Source of the DNA: Hyphomicrobiales bacterium
GTDB taxonomy: Bacteria; Pseudomonadota; Alphaproteobacteria; Rhizobiales; Rhizobiaceae
Assembly: GCA_900473745.1 (NCBI GenBank)
Contig: UCMW01000007.1
Span: forward strand, 738,244-802,243
Length of the DNA stretch: 64,000 nt
Direction of reading: 5' to 3'
Positions within the stretch are counted from its first letter, which is position 1. Each line of letters starts with the position of its first letter. The translations under genes were made by a program, and so were the position numbers. Below are positions 36,477 through 45,531 of the stretch, piece after piece. Under the pieces are notes generated by a model that had not been told where the DNA came from, did not search any database, and saw only the letters and a program-made list of their open reading frames with translations.

Positions 36477-37883
36477 ATGCGCTTCGATACGGTGATCCGC
36501 AACGGAACGGTGGTGACGGCAAGCGATACCTTCGTCAGCGATGTCGGCATCAAGAACGGCAAGATCGCAGCACTTGCGGCCGAACTGACGGATGCCGACG
36601 AGGTCATCGACGCGACCGGCCTCTTCGTCCTGCCGGGTGGAATCGACAGCCATGTGCATCTCGACCAGCCCTCGGGCGACGGCATCGTCATGGCCGATGA
36701 TTTCGATAGCGGCACCCGATCGGCGGCGATCGGCGGCAACAGCACGGTGCTCGCTTTCTGCATGCAGGAAAAAGGGCAGTCACTGCGCGAGGCGCTGAAG
36801 GTCTATCACGCCAAGGCCGACGGAAAATGCCATGTCGACGTGTCCTTCCATCTCGTCATCACCGATCCGACGGCCGAAGTGCTCGGCCAGGAACTGCCGG
36901 CACTGGTGGAAGACGGTTACACCTCGCTAAAGGTTTTCATGACCTATGAGGGCCTACGCCTGCAGGACGACGAGATCCTGGCGACACTCGACACGGCGAG
37001 GCGCACCGGTGCGCTGGTGATGGTCCACTGCGAGAACGAAGATGCGATCCGTTATCTGATCGGCCGGCATGAAGAAGAGGGCAGGTTCGCGCCGAAATTT
37101 CATGCTACCACGCGGCCGGTAGCCGCCGAGCGCGAGGCGACGCATAGAGCACTATCCTTGGCCGAGATTGTCGACGTGCCCATCGTCATCGTCCATGTCT
37201 CCAACCGTGAGGCCATGGAGGAGATCCGCCGCGCGCGCCAGCGTGGCCAGAAAATCGCTGGCGAAACCTGCCCGCAATATCTCATGCTGACGGCAGACGA
37301 CCTCGATCTCGAAGGCCTGGACGGTGCCAAGTATGTCTGCTCGCCGCCACCGCGCGACAAGGCGAGCCAGGACGCCTGCTGGGAAGGCATCGAACAGGGC
37401 GTCTTCGATCTGTTCTCTTCGGATCACTGCCCCTTCCGGTTCGACGACCCGGAAGGCAAACTGAACGAGAAGGGCAAGCGCCATTTCCGCTGGATCCCGA
37501 ACGGGATTCCGGGCGTCGCCACCCGGCTTCCCATCCTATTCTCCGAAGGTGTCATGAAAGGTCGGATCGACATCAACCGTTTCGTGGCAGTCACATCGAC
37601 CAATCACGCGAAGCTTTACGGCATGTACCCGCAAAAGGGCACGATCGCGATCGGCTCGGATGCGGACATTGCTCTCTGGGATCCGCGGGAGCGTGTCACT
37701 TTGACCAACGAAATCCTGCATCATGGTGCCGACTATACGCCGTATGAGGGGCTGGAAGTCTCGGGCTGGCCGGTACGCCTTCTGGTTCGCGGCAAGTCGG
37801 TCATGCAGGACAAGGCATTGATGACAGCGGGAAGCGGATCCTACCAAACCCGCAAGCGCTCTCAGCTCACCACACCCGCTTGA
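36477..37883 (+). CDS. Dihydropyrimidinase / D-hydantoinase family hydrolase
   Basis: A 468-residue cyclic amidohydrolase. Metal motifs are complete: GGIDSHVHLDQP (HxH) near residue 57, the bridging lysine in YTSLKVFMTYEG near 150, histidines in VMVHCENEDA near 182 and VIVHVSNREA near 238, and the aspartate in LFSSDHCPF near 317. It opens dihydropyrimidine or hydantoin-like rings to N-carbamoyl amino acids. The ATG follows AACGAAAGGAAGGCCT. No carbamoylase was found in the window, so the product may be processed elsewhere. Confidence 0.85.
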   Translation: MRFDTVIRNGTVVTASDTFVSDVGIKNGKIAALAAELTDADEVIDATGLFVLPGGIDSHVHLDQPSGDGIVMADDFDSGTRSAAIGGNSTVLAFCMQEKGQSLREALKVYHAKADGKCHVDVSFHLVITDPTAEVLGQELPALVEDGYTSLKVFMTYEGLRLQDDEILATLDTARRTGALVMVHCENEDAIRYLIGRHEEEGRFAPKFHATTRPVAAEREATHRALSLAEIVDVPIVIVHVSNREAMEEIRRARQRGQKIAGETCPQYLMLTADDLDLEGLDGAKYVCSPPPRDKASQDACWEGIEQGVFDLFSSDHCPFRFDDPEGKLNEKGKRHFRWIPNGIPGVATRLPILFSEGVMKGRIDINRFVAVTSTNHAKLYGMYPQKGTIAIGSDADIALWDPRERVTLTNEILHHGADYTPYEGLEVSGWPVRLLVRGKSVMQDKALMTAGSGSYQTRKRSQLTTPA

Positions 37884-38059
37884 ACCATCATCGAGGCAGG
37901 AGGCCCGATACCCCATAAGTCATCTGTCGTCTCCCTCTCCGTGACAAGCCCAGCCGCCGACGCAAATTCTGGTGAAAATGAGAGGAAAGCATTCACACTT
38001 GCGCACTATCCAGAACTAGCGAGATAGTAGCGGACGCAACCAGGTTACGGCGGCAAGGA

Positions 38060-39220
38060 ATGAACGGGGCAACATTTTTCCTGGTGGTCAATTTTGTCGT
38101 CGCCATGTCTTTCGGCGCCTTGTTCGTCGTGGTCGCCCGGCGCAGCCAGTCTCGCAAGGCCGCGATGTGGCTGGGCGCCGGCTTTTGTGTCGCCTCACTC
38201 TCCGCACTCTGTGAACTCCTGGTAGCCTATATCGGCCCGCCCAGGATCTGGGCATTGGGGGCTTTCGCGACGGTCCTCTGTGGAATGGTCATGCTGACTG
38301 TCGGCATCGGCGAAATGTACCACCGGCGGATCGACACGCGGATCACAGCGATTTTCGTCTCGGCTGCGCTCTTCCTGGCCTATGTCATCTACGACCTTCC
38401 GCGCGGCACGCCTCTCCATGCCTTCCTCTACCAGAGCCCTTTTGCTCTGGTGGTACTCGCAGGCGCCTTGATTGTGCTCTTGGCACGCGAGCACACGGTA
38501 ATCGACCGGTTTCTCGGCCCGCTGTTGCTGGCAACGGGCATCCACTTCTTCGCCAAGGCTGGTCTAGCTGTCGCATTCGGATCTGGTTCGACGGCCAGCG
38601 ACTACGTCCATACGAATTATGCACTGATCTCCCAAAGCATGACGGCCGTCTTGATGGTCGCGGTCGGTTTGACGTTGCTGGCGAAGCTCGTGCTCGAAAT
38701 TATGGCCGTGCAAAAAACAGAGTCCGAAATCGACATCCTATCGGGGCTCTCCAACAGGCGTGGTTTCGACCGTCAGGTCCAGACGCTGTTTCGCGGCACT
38801 CCAAACGGCCCCCATGCAATCATTCTATGCGATCTCGATCATTTCAAACGGATCAACGACACCTTCGGCCATCATGTCGGGGACACTGTGATCCGGGTAT
38901 TCGGCGAGCGGCTGCGCTTCAATGCGCCGCCTGGATCCGCGGTCGGCCGCCTCGGCGGCGAGGAATTTGCCCTGTTTCTCCCGAGGACGGGAGTGGATGC
39001 CGCAGTACAGCTTGCCCAGCGGCTGAGGATCGAAACCATGACACTGCGCGACCTTCCGCCGGCCATCAATGTGACGGCGAGTTTTGGCGTGGCGTCGGTG
39101 ACATCAGAGCATGGTCTGACCGAGGCCTACCACCAAGCCGACCAGGCTCTCTACAAGGCCAAGAATTCCGGCCGCAACAGGGTCAAGCTGGCCACGACGG
39201 GATTTGGGAACGGCGCCTGA
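38060..39220 (+). CDS. Membrane-bound diguanylate cyclase (GGDEF)
   Basis: A 386-residue protein. About six hydrophobic segments fill residues 1-215. The GGDEF domain follows: DILSGLSNRRGFDRQV near 231, DLDHFKRINDTFGHHVGDTV near 259, and RLGGEEFALFLPRTG (GGEEF) near 300. It makes cyclic di-GMP at the membrane. No RxxD inhibitory site is evident just before the active loop. Stands alone, with 176 nt upstream holding nothing recognised. Confidence 0.9.
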   Translation: MNGATFFLVVNFVVAMSFGALFVVVARRSQSRKAAMWLGAGFCVASLSALCELLVAYIGPPRIWALGAFATVLCGMVMLTVGIGEMYHRRIDTRITAIFVSAALFLAYVIYDLPRGTPLHAFLYQSPFALVVLAGALIVLLAREHTVIDRFLGPLLLATGIHFFAKAGLAVAFGSGSTASDYVHTNYALISQSMTAVLMVAVGLTLLAKLVLEIMAVQKTESEIDILSGLSNRRGFDRQVQTLFRGTPNGPHAIILCDLDHFKRINDTFGHHVGDTVIRVFGERLRFNAPPGSAVGRLGGEEFALFLPRTGVDAAVQLAQRLRIETMTLRDLPPAINVTASFGVASVTSEHGLTEAYHQADQALYKAKNSGRNRVKLATTGFGNGA

Positions 39221-39324
39221 AGGTGAAGACCAACGGGTCGAGCACGAGTGACCGGCTCGCGATTGCTCTCGATGAAGCATTCAATCAAAAATAGCTTTTC
39301 GAGGCGATACCGAGGGAGAAAACC

Positions 39325-40080
39325 ATGGCACCAAATCTGTTCGACCTGAAAGGCAGGCGCGCCCTGATCACGGGATCCTCGCAGGGCATCGGCTTTGCGC
39401 TGGCCGAGGGTCTGAAGGCCGCGGGTGCCGATATCGTCCTGAACGGTCGTGACGCAGCGAAACTGAAAGCTGCGGCCAAGCGGATCGAGGGCGCCGATAT
39501 GCTTTCCTTCGACGCGACAGACCATGATGCCGTGCGCGCGGCCGTGGATGCCTACGAGGCATCCGGCAAGGCGATCAACATCCTCGTCAACAATGCCGGC
39601 ATGCAGCACCGTGCGCCACTGGAAGACTTCCCGGCCGACGCCTTTCAACGCCTGCTGCAGACCAATATCGCCAGCGTCTTCCATGTCGGTCAGGCCGTCG
39701 CCCGCCACATGATCGCGCGTGGGCATGGCAAAATCATCAATATCGCGAGCGTTCAGACCGCTCTCGCCCGCCCCTCTATTGCGCCCTACACCGCCACCAA
39801 AGGCGCAGTTGGCAACCTGACCAAAGGCATGGCCACCGACTGGGCGAAACACGGCCTGAACTGCAATGCGATCGCTCCCGGTTACTTTGACACGCCATTG
39901 AATGCAGCGCTTGTCGCAGACCCGACTTTCTCAGCCTGGCTGGAGAAACGCACGCCCGCCGGCCGCTGGGGCAAGGTCGAGGAACTTCAGGGCGCCTGCA
40001 TCTTCCTGGCTTCTGACGCATCCAGCTTCGTCAACGGACACATCCTCTATGTCGACGGCGGCATCACTGCGTCGCTGTGA
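39325..40080 (+). CDS. SDR dehydrogenase, gluconate 5-dehydrogenase-like
   Basis: A 251-residue short-chain dehydrogenase. Cofactor motif GSSQGIGFALA near residue 18, NNAGMQHR near 90, serine in INIASVQ and catalytic YTATK near 153. The DFPADAFQRLLQTNIASVF and C-terminal GHILYVDGGITASL stretches resemble gluconate 5-dehydrogenases. The ATG follows GAGGGAGAAAACC. No sugar acid genes are adjacent, so the substrate is a family-level guess. Confidence 0.85.
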   Translation: MAPNLFDLKGRRALITGSSQGIGFALAEGLKAAGADIVLNGRDAAKLKAAAKRIEGADMLSFDATDHDAVRAAVDAYEASGKAINILVNNAGMQHRAPLEDFPADAFQRLLQTNIASVFHVGQAVARHMIARGHGKIINIASVQTALARPSIAPYTATKGAVGNLTKGMATDWAKHGLNCNAIAPGYFDTPLNAALVADPTFSAWLEKRTPAGRWGKVEELQGACIFLASDASSFVNGHILYVDGGITASL

Positions 40081-40133
40081 GACGGCTCCTTAGCGTAATG
40101 CGGAAGGAGCCAGCAGAAATGCGTGAAGGGCGC

Positions 40134-40300
40134 TCAAGCGGACACGGTTCCGCTCGGCTTCAGGCGTCGGCGTGTCTCTGTGGGGCTCTCGCGAAAATGC
40201 GCCCTGTAGCTGCGGGAGAAGGCTGATGCCGAGTTGAAGCCGGTGGCGGCGGCGATGTCGGCGAAGGCGATGCGGGTTTCGATCACTTTGCGGCGGGCAG
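40134..40300 (-). pseudogene. Remnant of an AraC family regulator (C-terminal helix-turn-helix)
   Basis: On the minus strand one frame reads ARRKVIETRIAFADIAAATG, then FNSASAFSRSYRAHFRESPT, ending at a TGA at 40136-40134. This is the second helix-turn-helix of an AraC/GlxA-type regulator. Everything upstream is missing and the fragment abuts the truncated PAS gene. Confidence 0.75.
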
Positions 40301-40333
40301 TTCGTCGATAAAGGTCGAAAGATCGTCCACCCC

Positions 40334-41251
40334 TTAGCGGCGAAGCTGCGTGAACATCTCGACGAGCCCGCTGGCATCGACCTGCGTCAGACCAATCGGC
40401 ATGTACTCGAACAGGTTCCTGTACCGAAGCTCGCTCGCTTCCAGCGTTTCATAGGCCTCGCGAGCCACCGACACATCCCTGACGGCGAGCAGCACACGGA
40501 CGTCGTCTCTGGCTGCAGAGGACCGCATCACCTTGATCTCCGCCTCATACGTCGTGCCATTCTCGTGCAGCAACGTGCAGTCGACATGCGCCGGAACACC
40601 GTCGAGTAGAACTACAACGATGCCATCGATGAACGCCTGAATGCTTTCTTCAGGCAATAGGCTGGACAGTGCGCGGACGGGCGGCTCGCCGCCATTGGTT
40701 GACGTCTGTTCTGGCGCAAGTGGGATTGTCTCGACAGTGACGCAGGACATCATTCGGCGAACGAGATCTGGCTCCCCGTGCAAATGTCCCCGAACATCCT
40801 CAACCTTCTGGCGAAGCGAAGCGAGTGCCGGAAGGACTTCCGTGACATTGGTGTTGAACACCGCCAGCCCTGCAGCATCGAGAAGACGCGCAAGATCATC
40901 TGATCGATCAGCCTTTTTAATCACGGTGATCGGTCTGGACGTTTCGACAATAGCGACGGGCTCGCCCTGGCCGTCGCGCAGAAATTTCGATTGTACTGAA
41001 ACGGTCAGTGCGCCATAGCCACCCTTAACCACTCGAATTGCATGGCCCTCGAACTCTGCACCCGTTTCGCGGCGTTGTGCCTCAGGTTCGAACAGTTCGT
41101 TGATGGACCTGCCGATAGCCTGCTCGCGTGGGATGCGATAGACTTCCTCGGCCGCCCGGTTCCAGCTTTCAACCCGTCCTTCAAGATCGCGAACAATCAC
41201 GCAGTCGTCAAAAAGGTCGAAGACATTGCTGTCATCTGGCATCGCAGTCAT
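40334..41251 (-). pseudogene. Truncated PAS-domain sensor protein
   Basis: About 305 residues starting MTAMPDDSNVFDLFDDCVIV (ATG at 41249-41251). PAS domains are visible around residues 10-110 (WNRAAEEVYRIPREQAIGR) and 215-280. The frame ends soon after RYRNLFEYMPIGLTQVDASG, a segment that in full-length relatives introduces another PAS domain and a histidine kinase, both absent here. It is probably the N-terminal half of a sensor kinase cut by a rearrangement with the AraC remnant. A shortened but functional sensor is possible. Confidence 0.65.
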
Positions 41252-41576
41252 TTGGCAACTCTTTTGCTTGCAACGAATCGTTCGCATCCCGGAGAAAATA
41301 CATATGGCACGGGCGCCGCAACCTATACCGGAGCGCATTCGGATTCATCCCCGAAACAGCTTAGCTTCGCCTCCCTAAGTCTGAGTTCTCGACTGATTGC
41401 GACTTTATGAGCAGCGGAGAGGCGGGATGCACTGTTGCACCGTTGGACGCTTCAGGTGTTGGACGTCAAGGATGTTGGGGCACTGACACCGAAGCGCTCT
41501 CAAAAATAGGTTTTTTGGCATGACCTGCGCAAGGCGCACAGCGTGAGGACCAGTCGCCGCGTGAAAAGTTCGAACC
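41252..41576. other. Gene-poor stretch between two decayed genes
   Basis: 325 nt in which no convincing coding frame, RNA or operator was seen; small open frames here lack family resemblance and ribosome sites. It precedes the broken response regulator. Confidence 0.5.
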
Positions 41577-41971
41577 AAATATGACATTATCGATGATGAC
41601 CAATCTGCGCGGCTCCCACTCGACCACTTATTGAGGTGCATCGGCTTTTGACAAGACCCATCTCTCGACGCAGGAGTTCCTCGCGGTCAATCGGCCCGAT
41701 ACGGAGGGCTGACTTGTTCTGAATGGTCTGCTTCAGGGCACAATCGGGCTGGACTTTCAGGAGCGATTGAACGAGGCGGACATTCACGTCCCTATCGTAT
41801 TCATGATTTGACATGGGAACTGGCGAGCTCGGCATCTCGAAGACACTGCCAAGAGTCAAGGTAGTTCGGCGATGAAGAAAAATGGGCGCACGCACGCCAT
41901 CCGACCTTGTTCGCATGGCGGACGCGCTCAGACAGCGTGGAACAAAGGACGCGAGTAACACTACCGTATGA
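41577..41971 (+). pseudogene. Broken FixJ/NodW-type response regulator
   Basis: Pieces of a receiver plus LuxR-type regulator can be read across frames. KYDIIDDDQSARLPLDHLLR is the acidic start of the receiver; QEFLAVNRPDTEG, a stop, then LVLNGLLQGTIGLDFQERLN and EADIHVPIVFM are its middle. A jump leads to VKVVRR, a stop, and RKMGARTPSDLVRMADALRQ, the end of a LuxR helix-turn-helix. At least three internal stops and two frame shifts, plus loss of the receiver end and most of the DNA-binding domain, make it non-functional. Confidence 0.75.
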
Positions 41972-42036
41972 TGTTAGGATCGGCTGAAGTGTGCGATTAA
42001 GGGTCGGATGTTGTCCATGCCGAAAAGGCCGAATTG

Positions 42037-42423
42037 ATGCCCCCGCCCAGGAATTTGCATATCGCAGTTATCGACGACGATGACTCCTTCCGTGCTGCGA
42101 CAGAATTGCTGGTCAGGTCGCTGGGTTTCGATGTTGCCGGCTACGAGTCGGCGCATTCGTTTCTCGACAGGCGGCCGGATCGGGATGCGGACTGCATCAT
42201 ATCTGACATCAACATGCCGGGCATGACTGGAATTGAGCTGAAGCAGCAGCTGAACGAAGAGGGCATTGAAGTCCCCGTGATTTTCGTTTCAGCACAAACG
42301 GATGTAACCTTGCCCCATCGCGTCAGGGAGTGCGGCGGGCTAGCTCTTCTGCAGAAGCCGTTTCATGGCCAGAATCTGATCGACGCTATAAACCGCGCCA
42401 TCGGAAACCACCCGCTGACTTGA
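42037..42423 (+). CDS. Single-domain response regulator (FixJ-type receiver)
   Basis: A 128-residue stand-alone receiver. Acidic pocket IDDDDSF near residues 13-19, phospho-acceptor aspartate in IISDINMPGMTG near 58, switch serine in IFVSAQTDV near 84, and the conserved lysine in LLQKPFHGQ near 108. No output domain. ATG at 42037 with a weak AAAAGG upstream. It directly follows a broken receiver-LuxR regulator; its partner kinase may have been the truncated PAS protein or lies elsewhere. Confidence 0.85.
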   Translation: MPPPRNLHIAVIDDDDSFRAATELLVRSLGFDVAGYESAHSFLDRRPDRDADCIISDINMPGMTGIELKQQLNEEGIEVPVIFVSAQTDVTLPHRVRECGGLALLQKPFHGQNLIDAINRAIGNHPLT

Positions 42424-42592
42424 CGTGAACCGCGCCAGCCATGGCCGCATATCTTAAACGAAACGGTCTACGGCAAAGCTAGGACGATTCAGTCTGATTG
42501 CACTGAGACTTGTACGAAATTGAACCTTTTGAGCACGAACGCTGGGCACGTTACGCAACACGGAACGTCAAGGCACACGACCTCCCCTGACA

Positions 42593-43300
42593 TCACAGTG
42601 TCAAAGCCGTCGTATCACTAGAAATCAGCGCTCTAAGAATGCCCTTCTGTGTGTGTTCGCTATGCTCCACCATAGCGGCCCGCGCGAGATCCGGATCCCG
42701 CAATCGCAGGACATCGACGATGCGTCGATGATCGGCGCTGGTTTCCGGATTGACGTCGCGACTGACGGCGCCGAGATAGAAGAGACGCGTGCACTCGTCG
42801 AGATGCGCAGCGACCAGCGCCAACAGTCGGGTATTGTTCGCTCCCTCGGCGATCGCCAGATGGAAGTCGCGGTTGGCCTTGACGAAGGACTGCACGCTCT
42901 CGCCCTGCTGCGGATCATATCGCGCGTCCGCCAGGGCTTCGAGCCGATCGAGGTCTGTAGCAGTTAGATTGAGAGCGGCCATGGCGGCGGCCGTGCCCTC
43001 GGTCATCGCGCGGATAGCAAAGAGATCGTTGATGTCCTTCACTGTCACCGGCGTGACCCGGTAGCCCCGCCTCGGAAAGGCTTCGATCAATCCTTCCGCC
43101 ACCAGTCGTCCGAGTGCTTCGCGCACCGGCGTCTTGCTCATGGCAAGTTGTTCTGCCAGCTCGAGCTCCGAAAACTCCGCCCCGGGCCTTAAAGAGCCGG
43201 AGAGCACCCGCGCACGCAGCGAAAGATAGGCGGTCTCCGTCAGGGATATCTTCTTCTGCCGGGCCGGCGAGATATCACTTTCAACGCTGAGGCTCTGCAA
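42593..43300 (-). CDS. GntR family regulator (FCD type) of the adjacent operon
   Basis: A regulator of about 235 residues. Winged helix EFSELELAEQLAMSKTPVRE, LVAEGLIEAFPRRGYRVTPV, then an FCD domain with LFAIRAMTEGTAAAMA, FHLAIAEGANNTRLLAL and DHRRIVDVL. No ATG precedes the helix-turn-helix; the TTG at 43298-43300, 10 nt after GGAG, is the best start, and a TTG at 43360 is the alternative. Divergent from the twelve-gene operon, with a 16-bp palindrome between them. Confidence 0.88.
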   Translation of the reverse strand: MQSLSVESDISPARQKKISLTETAYLSLRARVLSGSLRPGAEFSELELAEQLAMSKTPVREALGRLVAEGLIEAFPRRGYRVTPVTVKDINDLFAIRAMTEGTAAAMAALNLTATDLDRLEALADARYDPQQGESVQSFVKANRDFHLAIAEGANNTRLLALVAAHLDECTRLFYLGAVSRDVNPETSADHRRIVDVLRLRDPDLARAAMVEHSEHTQKGILRALISSDTTALTL

Positions 43301-43419
43301 GGCGGATTTTCTCCAAGCTCTATGGGGTTGTGTCGACCAGCACCCTCTCGTGGATGACAAGGCTTCGCGCCCTTATGTCTTCTCCTCCACTTTTTCCGAC
43401 TTCGCAAGACAGCCAGCCT

Positions 43420-43450
43420 TTGACATGAGATATTTCGTAGTATACTACGA
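43420..43450 (+). promoter_or_regulatory. Promoter and GntR operator of the twelve-gene operon
   Basis: TTGACA at 43420-43425 and TATACT at 43441-43446 (15-nt spacing) form a plausible promoter. The perfect 16-bp palindrome TCGTAGTATACTACGA at 43435-43450 overlaps the -10 box and contains the GT-N2-AC core of FCD-type operators. Repressor binding would block the promoter. It lies 46 bp before the first gene. Confidence 0.75.
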
Positions 43451-43495
43451 TGCATATCACAGTTTGCGGCTTGGGAGAGCCGTTTTGGAGGAACC

Positions 43496-44155
43496 GTGGC
43501 ACAGATCCTGGTGATCAATCCGAACAGTTCGAAGGCCGTCACACGCTCCATGGAGGCGTGCCTGAAACCGTTTGAAGGCAGTGGCCACGAGATCCGCTGC
43601 ACAGAGCTTAAAGGTGCGCCTGTTGGCATCGAGACGGATGCACATGTCGCCGAAGTCGTGCCGCTGCTGGTTGAGGCTGCGAAGGCGGCAAAGGCAGACG
43701 CCATTGTCATCGCTTGCTTTTCGGATCCGGGCATTTCGACCGTACGCGCCGCCACGAATGTCCCGGTCGTCGGCATTGCCGAAGCAGCCTATCTGACCGC
43801 GCTCGGACTTGGTCAGGGTTTCGGTATCGTGTCGATGGGGCCGTCCTCGATTGAGCGCCACCGGCACTACCTTGAGGCCCTGCGAATTGACGGCAGGCTC
43901 GCAGGCGATCGATCGATCGATATGACAGTTGCTGAACTTATCGCCCAGGATGCGGTCATTCCTGTCACACGGATTGCCTCCATGCTTCGCGATGAGGACG
44001 GCGCTGAGGCAGTCATCCTAGGCTGCGCCGGCCTTGGGACCTATCGGGAGGCCTTGCAGGCGGAACTGCGCCTGCCCGTCATCGACCCTGTTCAGGCCGG
44101 CGTCGCCCTTGCCTGCATGCAGGCTGAACTGGGCTATCGCAGGAGGGCACTGTGA
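43496..44155 (+). CDS. Asp/Glu/hydantoin racemase family protein
   Basis: A 219-residue racemase-fold protein. Two cysteines sit where the catalytic pair of the family is expected: DAIVIACFSDPGIS near residue 77 and AVILGCAGLGTY near 178. The N-terminus QILVINPNSS is typical of hydantoin and allantoin racemases (HyuE/HpxA). GTG start after TTTTGGAGGAACC. First gene of the operon; it probably inverts a chiral centre in a cyclic substrate so that the next enzyme can use both forms. Arylmalonate decarboxylase-like chemistry is an alternative. Confidence 0.85.
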   Translation: MAQILVINPNSSKAVTRSMEACLKPFEGSGHEIRCTELKGAPVGIETDAHVAEVVPLLVEAAKAAKADAIVIACFSDPGISTVRAATNVPVVGIAEAAYLTALGLGQGFGIVSMGPSSIERHRHYLEALRIDGRLAGDRSIDMTVAELIAQDAVIPVTRIASMLRDEDGAEAVILGCAGLGTYREALQAELRLPVIDPVQAGVALACMQAELGYRRRAL

Positions 44156-45531
44156 GCATTGATCTCGTCATTCGTGGGCGGATCGTCACGCCTCAGATGA
44201 CCATTCCCAATGGCTGGGTCGCGACGTCGGGCTCGGTCATTCATTCTATCGGAGAAGGCGAAGCGCCTGCCGCGGACACCGTTCATGATGCGGGAGACGC
44301 TTTCGTCCTGCCCGGGATCGTCGACGGACAAACCCATGCCGGCAGCTATCTCGGCCTGCCCGGGATCGAGCCGACGACCCGATCCGCCATCGCCGGCGGT
44401 GTCACGACCATCGTGGATATGCCTTACGACAACCCGGCCCCATTGAGCGCAAGGGAGCACCTGGACGCCAAGGTCGAAGCTGTCGAACGCTTCGCCCATT
44501 GCGATGTCGCGCTCTACGGCACAGTCATGCCCGGGCAATCCATCGACGAGGTCAGATCGCTCATCGATGGTGGCGTCGTCGCCTTCAAGATCTCCGCTTT
44601 CGAGAGCAGCCCCACACGTTTTCCGAGGATCGATGCAGCGCTCGCCCTCGACCTGCTCGAAGCGCTTTCAGCGACCGATCTGCCGGTTGGACTGCACAAT
44701 GAAGATCAGGAAATAGTGCGTTCACGGGTTTCGCGCGCCAGAGCCGAGGGCCGAAACGGCATCACCGCGCATTCGCCGAGCCGGCCTGAAGTCGCAGAAT
44801 TGGCATCGACCGTGCATTTCCTCGAACTCGCCGCCAGTGCCGGTGGGCATGCGCATATCGTCCATATCAGCACGCCGCGCGGCTTCAAGCTGGTCGACAA
44901 TTATGCGCAAGAGGGCTTCAGGGCGACCGGCGAACTCTGCGTCCACTATCTCTGGTTCGATCCCGAACGCGACGGTGAAGAACTCGGCGCGCGGATGAAG
45001 GTCAATCCACCCATTCGCCCCGGTGAGATCGACCGGCTCTGGCAGGAACTCATCGAGGGCCGGATTGCCTTTGTCAGCTCCGATCATTCCAGCTGGCCGA
45101 TCGACAACAAGTTCACCGACAGCATCTTCGATGCCGGTGCGGGCGTGCCCGGAATGGAGACGCTGCTGCCTGCCTTCTTTACCGTCGCAAAACAGCGCGG
45201 TGTCGATGCTGCGCAGTGCTGCGCAGAATATCTCGCTGAACGCCCTGCCCGCTTCTTCGGTCTCTATCCGCGCAAAGGGGCTCTCGTTCCCGGTGCCGAT
45301 GCCGACATCACGATCCTCGCTGAGGGTGACGATGTCTGGGACGCGAGCCGGGCCCAGGATGGCCTAAACTGGAGCCCCTATGACGGACGGCTCTTCGCCG
45401 CACGGGTGGCCGCGACCTATCACGCAGGCCGGCTCGCCTATGACGGCCGCTCGGTCCTCAACACGCCCGGCAGCGGACGCTATCTGCGCCGCGGCGACAG
45501 CACTTGGTTTCCGAAGGATATCACAACATGA
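44152..45531 (+). CDS. Cyclic amidohydrolase (allantoinase/dihydroorotase-like) with altered HxH motif
   Basis: A 459-residue amidohydrolase. Bridging lysine in VVAFKISAFESS near residue 146, histidines in GLHNEDQE and HIVHISTPRG, and aspartate in VSSDHSSW are present. The usual HxH after the first strand reads DGQTHAGS near residues 58-65, so the first histidine is Gln. Both neighbours overlap it by 4 nt. It presumably opens a cyclic amide or imide, but one metal ligand is changed, so the metal content or reaction may differ from allantoinase. Confidence 0.82.
   Translation: MSIDLVIRGRIVTPQMTIPNGWVATSGSVIHSIGEGEAPAADTVHDAGDAFVLPGIVDGQTHAGSYLGLPGIEPTTRSAIAGGVTTIVDMPYDNPAPLSAREHLDAKVEAVERFAHCDVALYGTVMPGQSIDEVRSLIDGGVVAFKISAFESSPTRFPRIDAALALDLLEALSATDLPVGLHNEDQEIVRSRVSRARAEGRNGITAHSPSRPEVAELASTVHFLELAASAGGHAHIVHISTPRGFKLVDNYAQEGFRATGELCVHYLWFDPERDGEELGARMKVNPPIRPGEIDRLWQELIEGRIAFVSSDHSSWPIDNKFTDSIFDAGAGVPGMETLLPAFFTVAKQRGVDAAQCCAEYLAERPARFFGLYPRKGALVPGADADITILAEGDDVWDASRAQDGLNWSPYDGRLFAARVAATYHAGRLAYDGRSVLNTPGSGRYLRRGDSTWFPKDITT

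Noticed and set aside
41587..41961. 124-codon minus-strand open frame
   Set aside because: It is antisense to the broken response regulator, whose family resemblance is clear, and has no recognisable domain or ribosome site.
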